Of a stretch of 64,000 nucleotides of DNA, positions 46,554 to 58,876 are shown one piece after another. Source of the DNA: Scatophagus argus (taxonomy: Eukaryota; Chordata; Actinopteri; Scatophagidae); the NCBI RefSeq assembly GCF_020382885.2, contig NC_058503.1, forward strand, positions 2,221,110-2,285,109, given 5' to 3'. The notes under the pieces were generated by a model that worked only from the letters and a program-made list of their open reading frames with translations, made no database searches and was not told where the DNA came from. Position 1 is the stretch's first letter, and every line of letters starts with the position of its first letter. The position numbers and the translations under genes are program-made.

Positions 46554-49500
46554 ATGGCACCCAAACTGACTTCCAAGCAGACTTCAACTGCTGCATCAAA
46601 GATCAAAAATAAGATTCTCAGTGAGTCTGTAATTCATTTGAACTTCTTTAGAAACCAGTTCTGTTCCTTATGTTGTACAAGTTTTGTTGTTCACAGACTT
46701 TTTCTGATGAAAGAAAAATAATATTAAATTTTTGTCCTTTGATAAATTAATATTGCGATGCTTCCTTGTGACCACACCAGACACCTCCTCCTTCTTCAAG
46801 GTCTCCTTGAAGACCAACAACAAGGCTTTAGCTCTGGCTTTAGAGGCCCAGAAGGAGAGGAGCAGGCAGCTGGAGAAAGAGATTGTGTACCTTCAGAAGC
46901 AAGTAGAAGCTCTGTGCTTCGAGCTGGCCACCAAGAAGTACAAGCACAGAAAGCTGGTTAGTTTGTTGCTTGCTTATCTAGTTACATTAGTAAACATCAA
47001 GGCCGGTTTGGCAGAAGGCAACCATTTCTTACCATACGTGTACTGGATATAATACGCATACTATACATACTTAGAAATGTTCAGTTTGATTTGTGTGACT
47101 TGTAGAAACTGCAGTTCATCTTGTTTTCTTGTTTTCTCACAGCTCCTCATCTTGAAAAACCTTCATAGCAACACTGTGCAGCACTTGAACATGGCGGCTG
47201 ACCTATTCTCTGACAGTGTAAGGGTTGTAAGGGTATAAACAATTGCTATTTTGTGTGACAATCGATGCAATATTCATATTTTACAGTATTTGTTGAAACA
47301 TTGAGAGAATTTCATGAAGTAGAATAGTACAAGAAATGAGAGAGAAAACATACAACAAACATAGCCAATCACACACAAGCATATGCTAACAGACAACCTC
47401 GAACACAGTCACAGAGACCTCTAAAAAGAAGTTCAAATTCATCCAATCAGATGAGATTTTATTGTTTTAAAGTCCTTTGTAATTCATCCCATTTATTTGG
47501 TGCAAGTGCTGGAAAGACTTCCCATGTACAACCCTGATTCCAAAAGTGTTAGTATGTTGTGTAAAAACTAAATAAAAACCACATGCAATGATTAGCAAAA
47601 CTTAAATTGAACTGAGTAGAGCACAGTAACATATTGGATACGTCTCCAGTTCCTCTCTGGGCAAAAGTGAGACTGCAGTGCTCATGTGGTTCATCTTTTT
47701 ATAAAGTCAATAATACAGCTCAGACAAGAAATTTAATATTCAAACTGATGAACCTTATTGTTTTTGTATATATACACTCATTCTAAATTTGATGCCTGTA
47801 ACGTTGTAATGTTTATCACTGTTTCATTACCTTTTCTTTTAACAACACTTAGCAAGTGTTTGGGGACTGAGGACACTTAATTCACACGTGTTTATAGGGA
47901 TGAACGATGGCAATAGAAAATGCTTTGTAGAATCAAACCATGCCAAACATTTTCTGTGATAACAGCACTTTTTTAATACCCACAGGACGTTCCTAAACTA
48001 CCCGAGGATGACCAGGCCTTATCTGGTGACATCGACAAAGACAATCTTGTTGTGGAAAGGTGAGCAAATATTGTATTTCAATTGCTCTGTACTTTGAATT
48101 AGGAATAATGTTTTGCTTTGGGCAGCTTATTTTTGAATAACCTCTGCTATTTCTTTCTCGCTGTCTTGTTTTTTCCCTGTCTCGCTCCCGTTATTAGTCT
48201 AACAGGTCACTTACCTCCTCAGCCAGACATTTCAGAGCCTTTGCTGTGTCCCCTCCAAAAAGTAATGACAAACGTGTCTGAGGAAAACATATGTTCAGAT
48301 GTCTTCAGTACCCAGAACAGACCACAAATCTCCACTGATACTTCAAAGGGTAGGGAGCTTTAAAATATCTGATGTCATTCATCATAAGTTTGTGATAACT
48401 GCCCTGAAACCTTGATGTAGAATTCTCAGCAATTTTTTTTCCAACGCAGATACCAAAGAAAGGCAGTGTTTGCAGTCACCCCAAAAGGGAATATCCCGCC
48501 CATCCAGCAGTTTAAGGGATGAAGTAGAGAGACTGTCAATTATGTTCTCGCAGTCTGGGTTTGATGTGAAGTCATCCCTCTGTCAGAACACTCATCCCCC
48601 CTCAGTTGTAAGCATGTGCGAAAAATCCAAACCATTTCTTTCTGATGGTGCTCACCTTCCAAGCAGCTCGATCATGGAAACAGAACCAGAGCATAGCAAC
48701 AAACAAGAGAAGACTGTGCTTCTGAACACAACAATGGAGATGACTCTAACTAATGCCACTGAAATAGTCACTGTGGAAACCAAGGCCAAAAAAACAGGCC
48801 GCTCTGGCAAGAAGAATAAGGATAAAGCCTATGGGTCAAGTGAGACTGAAAATTCACAAGTGAAGAAGGTGAGTGACCTTCAGAGTGCTCCCACTGGCAC
48901 TTTGTTACAGACAGATAACCATGCACAGGAGGATAGTAGAGACCCAGAGGTTATTGAGCTTCAGTCACCCAAAGCACAGTGTAAAAGTGTCATTACCTCT
49001 CGTCTTCCTAAATTGAGCAAGTCTGAAGTGGGAAGCCATCAGAAAAGGAAAAAGGACAAATTCAAATCCAATTGCCAAACCAAGTCCAAGTCCTGTGACA
49101 CTGTTCCACCAGGTGTGGATGATTATTTCATGGATCCTGGAATCACAGTCTCCAAAGTCAGTGGAAGTGTAAAGTTAGGACCAGAGAAAGATACTGCTGA
49201 AGAAGCAAGGTCCAAGATCACGTGCAGGAGGTCCAGGACTAAAGGAAGGAGGATGTCCTCAGTTACCAGGAAAACATTTGTTGTTTTGCCTCCATCGCTG
49301 CATGAAAGTGAGAGCAGTCAGTCCGAATTGGAACAGGTCTGTAATGAAGTGGGAGAAGAACACGTGCACAGTAAACCGCTAACAGCAACAAATTCTGGGG
49401 GAAGCCACAAATCCAAATGCAGAGGAACATTTGTTGTCTCAACGGCCAGCAATAACATCTCTTCAGACACACCTGAATTAGAGCAGGACTTAGTACCTTC

Positions 49501-51879
49501 TACAAGATCCTCCAACTGTGAGACAGAAGAACCGTCCATAGTAACTAATGAAAGTATCGATCTACAACATTTAGAATCGCCTCCACGCTGGCACAGTGGT
49601 GGACACTTTGTCAAGGAAACACAGAGCTCCAGTAAGCGTCCTTGGCTGGCTACTCAAAATTCAGGGAGCCCTCAAGACAATTTGATTAACAAAGATAATC
49701 ATGAAATATCACTGCCTGACCAAGTCTGTGCTTCAAGGACAGAGTTTCAGAAACCTAAAAAAGCCAGGAGAGAGGAATTGAGTCAATCCATTAAGAAGAA
49801 AACTGTGCAGAGGGAGGAGTGGGATGATCATTTAAATGACAGGAAAATGAAGGAAAAAAGTGGCCGTAGCAGCAAAGCATTTCAATCTGAGGTTGAAGCA
49901 TGGTATCATAGGTCCCACGTTGATGGGCCTGAAAGAAATAAAGAACAGTATGATGATTTTCAAGTGGTTGACTCGCATGATGACATCTCCGAACGTTTGT
50001 ATGAGTCGAAATCCAACGAGTCAGAGTCCAGGGTGGAGCAGTGTGGAAATGTGTCCAAGCTACATACGCCCATAGAACCCAGAAATCCAAGAGAGACTTT
50101 TGTTGTCTATAGGCGGGAAAGTCAAGACAGCATTTCGCTAAACAACAGAAGGACGTCTGTGTCACGTGGCTACAGTCACGTGACGGACACTGGTCATGTG
50201 GCAGTTCATGAGAATCTGGGAGGCCTCCTGATGGATGAGATCCCACCATGGTTGGCTGTAGATATCAGCACTGCTGACACTGAGGTGGGCTCATTACTCA
50301 CCACTCCAAAGAGGAAGACCTCATTCACAACAGCAGTGATTAAGGAGTCTGCTGCTGTCACTGCTGAAGCCTCTCCAGGTATGTTCTTTTTTTTTTTTTA
50401 ATTAAAAAAATTGATTTAATTTTAAAATTCAAATTCCAGCAACAAGGACATGTTTCTACACACGCAAGTACTGGTTTAACTTGACTCAGTTTGACTGGGC
50501 AACAGCCCAGCATGTGTGGATTTGCATCTCTATTACAAGGGCCACCCGCTTAAAGGCGTTTCTCTAAATGATGACATGCCTGTCTTGAACTGATCAGCAG
50601 TCAAAAGAGCAGCTCTAAATTAGTGGACGAACACAGCTGTGTGCAGAGGTCTAGTGGGACTCTGTTTTCTGCAGGTCTTCATCTAAGATCTCTCTGTTGT
50701 CGCTGTTTCTGGTTGTCCTCTTCCTCCCTACAGTTTTATTGAAGAATAGCTTATAACAAAGCTGCACTAGTTAAGTATTAACCACTTTTAATTTCAAATT
50801 AAAAGCTGTTGTTTTTTTTTTTACCTGTGGTTACTTAACATGACTCCAAACATAATGAGTTAACATAAGCAGTTAAATAAAGCAGATATCTTAAAGTACA
50901 AGCAGGAATGCAGAAGAGAAACTAAACTTCGAAATACAGATTCAGTAAAGTACTGAGAGCTGAACACTCAGACTTTTAGAAATGTCTTTCTCGCTGGTTT
51001 TCTGCATGAGTTGAATCTCCAGACACACGCTAGCGTGAGAGTCAACATGGGTTTGCTGTGGTCAGCAAGACGTCACTGTAAGCACAACTCAACATGGTTG
51101 AACTGGTTACGGAAACATAAATCAACATGGTGTGGTTTTACTTGGCACAACCAAAAGTGCCAGCATAAAAAAGCCCCAAAAGTGTCATATTAATGGAGTT
51201 TTTCACTTAAGTGTTGTTGGTGACATTGTCACTGACTGGCCAGATAAAGAGTTCAGAGATTAATGTTGTCTTTGGTTCACCACACTTCAGATGTAGTCAG
51301 TGCACAGTTGGTTCAACATTTATTATTTTTTATTTTGACATCTTATTTAGAAAAATATCCTTTTGATACCCTATTTTAAAAAAATCTGTCTAAAGTTTGA
51401 TTTGAATCAGGAACTATCTGAACAGAGAACAGGAAAACAACACATTACAATGTCTGAGTAGACATTTGGTGCCAGGCTGGGGCCAGATAAATACTCAAAA
51501 TCTGAGTAAAAGGCAACTTAATTGTGATTTAATATGTGTTACAGCAGGGAGAGTCTTAACATCACTGACCAACACCATTGCAACCCCAGACAGTGAAAAC
51601 GGAGGGAGAACCAGGAGGCGAAATGGTGTGCTCAGTTACAAGGAGCCAGCCCTCAACAGGTGACTACATCTTGTTTATGAACCTAGACCATAACTCTGTT
51701 TCACTGTTTATTCTGTCAGAAAACAGCAGCAAGTCATTTGTTGTATTTATTTATCTTGCAACAGTAAAATAAGGCGTGGAGATAAATTCACTGAAAGCAC
51801 CTTTCTGAGCTCTCCGGTGTTTAAGAACGGCAAGAAGAAGAGGCAGAAGAAGACTGGGACCAACCCAAAGCTGGAATGA
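46554..51879 (+). CDS. sgo2: Shugoshin (probably shugoshin 2), complete
   Basis: Eight coding exons sum to exactly 2703 nt (900 aa plus stop): 46554-46620, 46781-46956, 47143-47217, 47986-48059, 48198-48349, 48450-50378, 51545-51659 and 51765-51879. Shugoshins protect centromeric cohesin by recruiting PP2A and the chromosomal passenger complex. The family layout is clear. There is an N-terminal coiled coil (about aa 30-115; LEAQKERSRQLEKEIVYLQK, then HSNTVQHLNMAADLF), a long disordered Ser/Lys-rich middle encoded mainly by one 1.9 kb exon, and a C-terminal basic shugoshin box (RTRRRNGVLSYKEPALNR then KIRRGDKF, about aa 840-870), which in the family binds phosphorylated H2A. The start is ATG 46554 (ACAATGG, strong context); an in-frame ATG at 46536 would add six residues. 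sgo2 is preferred to sgo1 because of its size and the 2q33-like linkage, not from decisive sequence. Confidence 0.85.
47505..47620. mobile_element. Teleost interspersed repeat fragment in a shugoshin intron
   Basis: Reads 'acaaccctgattccaaaagt' ... 'tgtgtaaaaactaaataaaa' ... 'atgcaatgattagcaaaact'. This is the left end of the same family as the copy at 21027-21440. The remainder is missing. Confidence 0.5.
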
Positions 51880-52728
51880 TCCATTTTGTTGGACTGATGA
51901 TTCCTTTCTTTCTTCCTTTACCTGGTTCATTTTAACTTGTTGAGTTTTTTTCAAAGAACCTTTTCACCTGTCTGTTTAGTCAAAGGTGAAACGAGTTCCT
52001 TGACAAACACATTTTTGCAGATTAAATGGAACTAATCTGTGTTCACATCGAAACCACTCTGCATGTTCTCGTAGCTGCTGTTCCGCTTATTTTGTGTCTC
52101 GGTCTTAGAGATTGTCAGGAGGCTGACCATAAATTATTCAATCCTTTCTGTTCACCTGAGAAGTCGGTTCCGCACTGCTGTGAAAAGCTTGTGCTCCCCA
52201 CAAAGGTTACCAGATTCAGTGTCGCAAAACCGCAGCCAACCCTGTTTCTGTATAATTAAACAAACTGAAGGTCTGTAAGCTGTTTTTTTTTTTTTCTTCT
52301 TCGACAGTTTCAGCGTACAGAATTGTGTGGTGAGTCCAGATGTTTGCATGCTCACTTTGTTTTAGATGTTAGATTGATTGTTTTTTTGTTTTTTTATATA
52401 TATATGCTCATTAAAATGTTATTGAACAGAAGCGTTTGGGCTTGTTAGTTGTTTTACCATTAGCTACAAAGAATAAGGTGGGCAAGGTGGAATTCCTGCA
52501 CAACTGTCTTGGTACAGGGTGTCAGGTTCATGTCCTGACTACCGGTACTCTGCACTGCGTCCTCGACAGAAAATGGACCTCTAACCATAGCCTCATTTGC
52601 CACCAGCACAGCAGTTGTTTTACCATCCTGGTAATAAAGATAATACTGTATTTAACAAATAAGAGAATATGTAAGTATTTTCCTGTCGTTTTTACAGGAG
52701 TCTTACATGAAAGGAATTTACGCAGGAA
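51880..52728 (+). other. Shugoshin 3' UTR and short spacer to C2orf80
   Basis: Polyadenylation candidates after the shugoshin stop are ATTAAA at 52021-52026, ATTAAA at 52410-52415 and AATAAA at 52632-52637. The acceptor at 52695-52696 of the next gene follows closely, so its first, non-coding exon probably lies within this stretch. No other feature is seen. Confidence 0.5.
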
Positions 52729-55700
52729 ATGGAGGCAAAGCAGCTGAGAAGCAATGTCGAGGCCCTTATGTGAGTGGATGTTTAAAGCTCAGAAAAGTTG
52801 AAAGGCACTATATGAAGCATATTTTAAAAAGGAAACTGATTCATTTTTTTTCCTAATCTGAACAGTGGTGATTACATTGGGCAAAAACTCAGAGAAAAGT
52901 CTTTCGATCCAATGGGGAAGGGGAGCTCCACTATGCTGGATGACCTGGTAAAAACACGAGAGAGTTTATCTGCTGGGTTTACCGCTGGGTCTTGTGACTC
53001 TTTGTTTTCAGAATTAAAGGCCAGGGCTCTACAAGCAAAATATAAAGAAATAATCAACCAATAGTTGCGACAAGTACTTAATTGTTGCACAGGTATAAGT
53101 TATTTGTGTGCATGTTACAGGCTCACTATGACCTTGCCATTTGTGTTGCCCTTTGGTGGTTGGACACAGAAGAAGGACGAGATGTGCTCGACAGCGACAT
53201 CATGTAAGCTGCTTGTGTTTGTAGGGCTAAAGTTATTACAAATGTGCAACCAGAAAGAGTTGCGCATTTGTAAAGAATCTTATTTGAGATTATAGTTAGA
53301 ATCTCAGAACATCTAAGGCTATTAAATATGCAGAATCAAGCTGAGCTTGTGAGAAATATTGTGTATTCCTTACAATAATTAGCCATGATGTGAATACCCT
53401 CATATTGAATCCCACGGTCAAACATTCTTACAAAAACTGGCCATCGTTCCTAAAACTTTTCAGCTACACTTTCTTTGAAGACCACACTTATAGTACATTA
53501 TGGAGGCATTCATAGTGTATACATTATAATACATTATTAAATGATGATTTTTTTTAATGATCTTATGAAATTCCCCATAACGGACTAAAGATGCAATCTT
53601 GATAGAAAGTGTTGCCGATATTCCAAACGGTTCGCTAACTCCCAGCCCCACCCTACAGAGCATGGTGTGTATGTCGTGGTCCATTCTTATGAAGTCCTTT
53701 TCTCATGTTAACTTATCTCAAGAAATTGGCCATTTGTTTTCTAGGGATAAATAAAGAAAAAAACATTACAAGGTATCCATGATCTCAAGATGGTGGCATT
53801 TAAAAAACTAATTGCACTTATGAATGACTATCAATCAGGTATCAGGTTTCTGTGGCTGCGTGGATGTACTCAATCACTGTATGCTCAAAAAATACAACAA
53901 GTTCATTAAAATGATAAATAAACCTCACAGCTACGATAAGCTTCTAACCTTTCATAAACTTTTGTACTATTTTCAGTGAAGGAAGCAGTTAGAAACAGAA
54001 ACATGAGGGCTAGAATGAGGTCAGCAAGCATTAGACTCACAGGTACAGCTCATTAAGGATTTGTGCATAAAGACGAAAGACGAAAAGGAGAAATAATGAA
54101 GCATCCCATTTGATCCAGTGTTATTCACCCACATATTTTTGTAGAGTGTGTAAGTCATCTTTATCATGGAGTGTAGCTAGTTGGCAATACCTACAGAAGA
54201 TCCATTGGGGGAGGCTCACTCTGAGAACAACATTTGGTTTTCTTTCAACCATAAACATTTTTTGAAGATCAGACAGATTTTACACAACCTTCAGAAATAA
54301 CTCCTAGATACAGAGAGAAAAATTAAATCAGTACTAAAGCCCAGTATTATTAGTACTATATTGACAAAAGTACTCCTGGGGCACATGACCGTTACACCAG
54401 CAGGCACTGTAATGACATCACATAAGAATGTGATGTCAAATACACTGATAGCTTTGCGACTGGAACAGCTTCCACTCTTCTGGGAAGACCAGAGGTGTAG
54501 GACCTTCCTCAAACCATTGCTGCAAAGTTGGAAGCACAGCATTGTCCAAAATGTCTGAAGAATTAGGATTTCCCTTCACTGGAAGTAAGGAGCCCAGCCC
54601 AACCCCTGAAAAACAGCCCCATCTCAATACTTTTGTCTATATAATGTATTAAATGTCCCACTTCTGAACATGTGGTCATAGTCCACATGTACTGATTCAC
54701 CCCCCCATCCAGCAAGACTGCTGGGTCCCATTTAATTTTTCACTTAGGAGTTAGAACTTAATCAGTTGTCGATGAATTGGTGGAGGTACCCTGAGTTTCC
54801 CAATCAGGTAGCCCAACCTTCTCAGGTATTTCTATCCTCACCTCTTTTGCCCAGCGCTGCCTTACAGAGTTTGTTAAAGTTTTGTTAATGGAGTTGATAC
54901 CTTTTTGTAATATACCTATAATCGCTTTAATTATTTTTTTCACCCTCACAAGCATTTATAACTATCCAAATCATTTTTGAAGAATTCTCTGTATTGGGCT
55001 TCTCATCTCTTGGGAAACATGGCAGACCTGTAAGTACCTATAAAAAGTTCCTGTATATAGAGGAGTATTTGTTTTGGTGACCCCATTTTCAGGCAAAGCC
55101 TGCCCTCTATGGATGTGTGTGAAAATGTGACCAAAAACAACACATTTAACACAAGAGAACAGCTGACATTGACCCAGAAATGAGAAATGAGTCCTTTGTT
55201 CAGTCTAAACCATCATGATGATCATAACGAGTCATTCTGTTTAACTATGTCTGTACTTTCCTGTTGAATGAATGACTTTGTGGTTAGGTGGACAGGGACC
55301 CAATGCAAAGTGTTAGCTCTAGCTAATGGTACTGCCAAGAATCTAGCCTTGAACTGTTTCCAAAAGCTACTCTATAAGGACTTGTTTTAAATGAAGCATC
55401 TTTCCACTTCCCTCTCTCCCACAGTGGAGGAACAAGCTGCTCAGGAAGTGCCCAGTACCCTAATCGCTTAGAACGGGAGGCAATGATCCTGTCGTCTTTT
55501 GCCAGGATACTTATGGTGAGTGTCATTAAATATCAGCTTAGCTGGCGTATCCATTTCTCTCTTTTTTTAAAAACTGAGTCTACAGTTAGGAGACTAATGA
55601 CCTATACATGGTTCTATTCGAGAAACAATGAAATCGAGAATGCAGGCATATGACAAATGGGCCAAGTCCATGTCCTCAGTAATAATCACTGTCCTCACTC

Positions 55701-57532
55701 AGACAGAAATGTGCAAATTAAATTGAAACATGCACATCACAAATGACTCCTCCTCCTTGAGTTAAAATTCTCTCCCGAGGTTAACTTTACACAGGTAGAA
55801 TAATGTGTTTACTGTATAGTTAAACTGCTGTGAAGTATTGTTTTTTCATGTGCTGGTTACTATCCTTTGTACACCTGTCCTGCTTCAGAATAGCCTCCCA
55901 GTGGATGAAATCTTGGCTCTGTACAGGTGTAAACCAGCTGCCTCATACCCCAACCAGCAATCCAAGGTACATGTACCACACTCCCATTTAGAAGAAACAG
56001 ATACAGGATGCAATGGTAATACAATATAGAAAAGTTAATTCCACCGTTTTTCAACCCTAGGGTACAATCGTCTATCCCTTAACTCTATCCTACCATCCGT
56101 TCGCCATGCTTGGCTCTTACAAGGCTGTGCAGCACTCCAGGAAACACAGTGAGTAAATGTTAAACCCAGTTATCTAGTATTATGTAATACAATGGGGTTT
56201 TTTTTGGCTTGTTACTCTAAACAAGAGTAGCAAGATCTGGCTTTTTTTTTTTTACCTGAAGGTTTATTTATGACTTTGTAAATATCAACTTGACAAAAAA
56301 AATGAATGAATGAAATGAATTTCAAAAAAAAAAAAAAAATGTCATAAAGACCACTGTCAGAGGAGGGTCACATGATAGGTACAACAAAAGGGTTGGGCCA
56401 GGTGTTGTTTTTTTTTCTTCCTTTTTTCGTTAAATTGAGCTGTTTGCTAAGCTCTTTTTCAGAAGCGGAACATTTGGACTGTCCTACACATTCGTAAAAA
56501 TACCAACACGCTAAAGTGGAAGAATCTTTTACATAAGTAAAAGTAGCAATACCATATTGTGGAAATACTTTGTTATAGATAAAATGCATGTATTAAAATG
56601 TTTATTTAAGTTAAAGTACAAAAGTATGATAATCAAATCACACTTTGATACTCATCATGTATGGCATATTTCAGAAAAATGTGTACTGTATTAATAATTA
56701 TTGATGCATTAATGTGTTCATCACTTTAATATTGAAGCTGGTGGTTTAACTACTTTATATAGTTAATCTGCTGTATGGCTTGTGAATTTCTGCTTGTAAA
56801 AACTTAAATCTGCAAAGTAACTAGAAACTAAATTTATAAATAAATAAATGTAGTGGAATGCAAAGTAGAATATTTGCCTCTGAATTGTAGTAGAGTATAA
56901 TGTAGCAGAAAATAGAAATACTCAAATATAGTATAAGTGCCTCAAAATTGTGCTTCAGTACAGCACTTGGGTAAATGTGCTCAGTTACTATCTACTACTG
57001 CCATTACAATAACATAAGAATAGTGTTTCCCAGCAGTGGTTCAACAGATATGTCACTTATTTCAAAATCCTTAAAAATCTCTCATAGGTCTAAAGTTGAA
57101 AAGATGGCTGTCTGAGAGGGTGAAGGCTAATGCGCCACCTGCACGAGTCACAGTGCAGCCCTCGTCTTCGTCCTCCTCGTCTCACTCCTTCCTGAGCGTG
57201 AGTAATTACAGCATCCTAACTTCTGCTGTGTTTGTCTATCACTATTTGCATGCAGAATATTTCAGATGAAAAGAAAATCTGAAAATGATGGAACAAAAGA
57301 ACTAGAAAAAAGACCTTTTTTTTAAAAAAAAAAAAATCAGGCTATAGACTTAAAAAGAAAAGGATATGTAGAGAAGCATTTCTTTGTTCAAACCATGCAT
57401 GAAAGACCTCTGCTGCCACCTTGTGGATCTTAATAGACATCTTTATCTCCTCTCCTCTCTCACCCTCAGGACAGCGATGATTACCACGAGAAGAGAGCTG
57501 AGCACTATAAGGCCTCACAAGAGTCTCTGTAG
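52729..57532 (+). CDS. c2orf80: C2orf80 (GONDA1) orthologue, complete
   Basis: Eight exons sum to 636 nt (211 aa plus stop): 52729-52769, 52866-52947, 53121-53203, 55425-55515, 55889-55966, 56061-56148, 57088-57197 and 57470-57532. Recognition rests on the conserved blocks GDYIGQKLREKSFDPMGKG, LDDLAHYDLAICVALWWLD, YPNRLEREAMILSSFARILM, NSLPVDEILALYRC and LSYHPFAMLGSYKAVQHSRK, which match human C2orf80 in order. The protein is small and soluble-looking, with no signal peptide or membrane segment, and its biochemical role is not established. The C-terminus has a serine run (VQPSSSSSSSHSF) followed by an acidic DSDD and differs from the human tail. The start ATG is chosen because the frame then joins GDYIG after 14 residues, as in mammals. 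An AATAAA lies at 57682-57687. Confidence 0.9.
53234..53271. other. Near-perfect hairpin in C2orf80 intron 3
   Basis: The arms ttacaaatgtgcaac and gttgcgcatttgtaa pair over 15 positions with a single G-T type mismatch around an 8-base spacer. No flanking RNA-gene signals are evident. Confidence 0.5.
53455..53620. repeat. AT-rich MITE-like repeat, third relative of the 9.8 kb family
   Basis: It starts 'acactttctttgaagaccac' and ends with the inverted motif 'gatagaaagtgttgcc', so both ends carry the cactttct(a/t) terminus. Non-coding, in C2orf80 intron 3. Confidence 0.45.
54350..54655 (-). mobile_element. Internally deleted Tc1-type transposon
   Basis: Inverted ends: 'attgacaaaagtactc' on the left and 'aatacttttgtctata' on the right. 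On the minus strand a 63-codon frame (54627-54436) reads WGCFSGVGLGSLLPVKG, then ILDNAVLPTLQQWFEEGPTP, and directly FPEEWKLFQ. The first blocks match the region before the catalytic DDE aspartate in fish Tc1 transposases, and FPEEWKL belongs to their extreme C-terminus. A large central part is therefore deleted in frame, leaving a 300 bp non-autonomous copy in C2orf80 intron 3. Confidence 0.75.
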
Positions 57533-58795
57533 GACTGAAGTTTGGTTTTGTCCTCATGATGACTTGATATTTCTATCTCCAGTAAAATGTGTCTGAGTGC
57601 TGCAGTTTCCCACTTCTGCTGTCTTTCAGTGTTCACTGTGTATTGTCACACTGACAGTCTTTTCAGCGTTTGGATGCAGGTAATAAACAAGCGTGATGAT
57701 GACATTAAAAGGATGGTTGTTGTGGCTGCTGACTCGTTGCACAGTGTAAGTGCGGTGTAGTTAACTGAACTCAGTGTAAAAGTTAACAACTAATTGGAGG
57801 ATGGGAAACATAACTTGAATCATTGCGTCATTGTTTAACCACCATCCACCTCCAGAAAGTGGACCAGGTTACAGGTTACATCAAGCAAGCGAGAAAGCAC
57901 AACTGAGAATTAGCATTTAGCAATCTTTTTCTCTATTTAATAGCAGTCTGTGAGCTTCTACGAAGCCCGCAAATTCTCCTTATAAGAAATTCTCAGTCCT
58001 TATTATGCTGAATCCGTGTCTCAAACTATACCATGTTGGGTCCTGGTATTTGAAGGAGCTGGGCCTGGAAATCCCTTGAAAAGTCTTTAATGTTGAAGGT
58101 GTTGGAACCCTGTTTTTACATGTACATTTCAGAAAAATAACTCCCTATGCCTCAGATTGAGAAATTCTGTAACACATTTCTCTGTTTATGCAGACACAAA
58201 TCGAAATTACATTTGCAAATGATAACTATATCTTTTGCACCTCTATAACTAGCTTGTGTTGCAATGACTTCCTGTTTGCACAGCTGCACTGCACTGCTCC
58301 GCACTGGATGGCCACCGTTTTAAACATTAAAGTGTTAACTAGCTAACATATTTTCTAAGTTTTAATGCTGTAAACTAGCCTGTAGTGGGTAAATTACAAC
58401 TTATGAAAGACTTAACATTATTGAATACCTGGTGCAGCCCAATCTAGATGATGATTAGACTCTTTGGCTATAATACATATTCACATCTTTCAGATTTTCA
58501 GTCTGATTCAAACTCAGATGGTTTAAAAGGCCTCTTGTTTTGTGATGACCTCTGACATTCTGCATGGAAAGATTCAGCCACTTGATGACGGATTAGTGGA
58601 TGAACGTCTCTCTGATGTCCATATCAATAAAGAGGGCACAGTCGGTCAGTAATTTGCCTGGTAAGACTTTTGCATTGATGATTCAGGGATTTTTGCTCTA
58701 TGCCCAGGATCAAGACTTTTGGCAGCGATGCCAGCACGTTAAATCCCCGCTCATTGAAAAAACAGCTAAAGCGGGATCTGCTAACCCTTTGATTG
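57533..58795 (+). other. Spacer between C2orf80 and the first gamma-crystallin gene
   Basis: Holds the C2orf80 3' UTR with AATAAA at 57682-57687 and the upstream region of the crystallin gene. No exon or clear mobile element is seen. Confidence 0.6.
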
Positions 58796-58800
58796 AGGTT

Positions 58801-58806
58801 TATATA
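58801..58806 (+). promoter_or_regulatory. TATA box of gamma-crystallin gene 1
   Basis: TATATA lies 76 bp upstream of the ATG, giving a predicted start near 58830 and a 5' UTR of about 45 bp, as is usual for gamma-crystallins. A TGCTAAC sequence about 25 bp upstream resembles a weak Maf half-site. Confidence 0.7.
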
Positions 58807-58876
58807 GCGGGGCTCTCTCCCTGCTTTGTGAGACCACCATTTTCTGTAGGTGACTGACTCCAGCACTCATTGCAGG

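Noticed and set aside
48470-50401. The 643-codon open frame as a stand-alone intronless gene.
   Set aside because: It is the large internal exon of shugoshin. It begins with a proper acceptor at 48448-48449 and ends with a donor at 50379.
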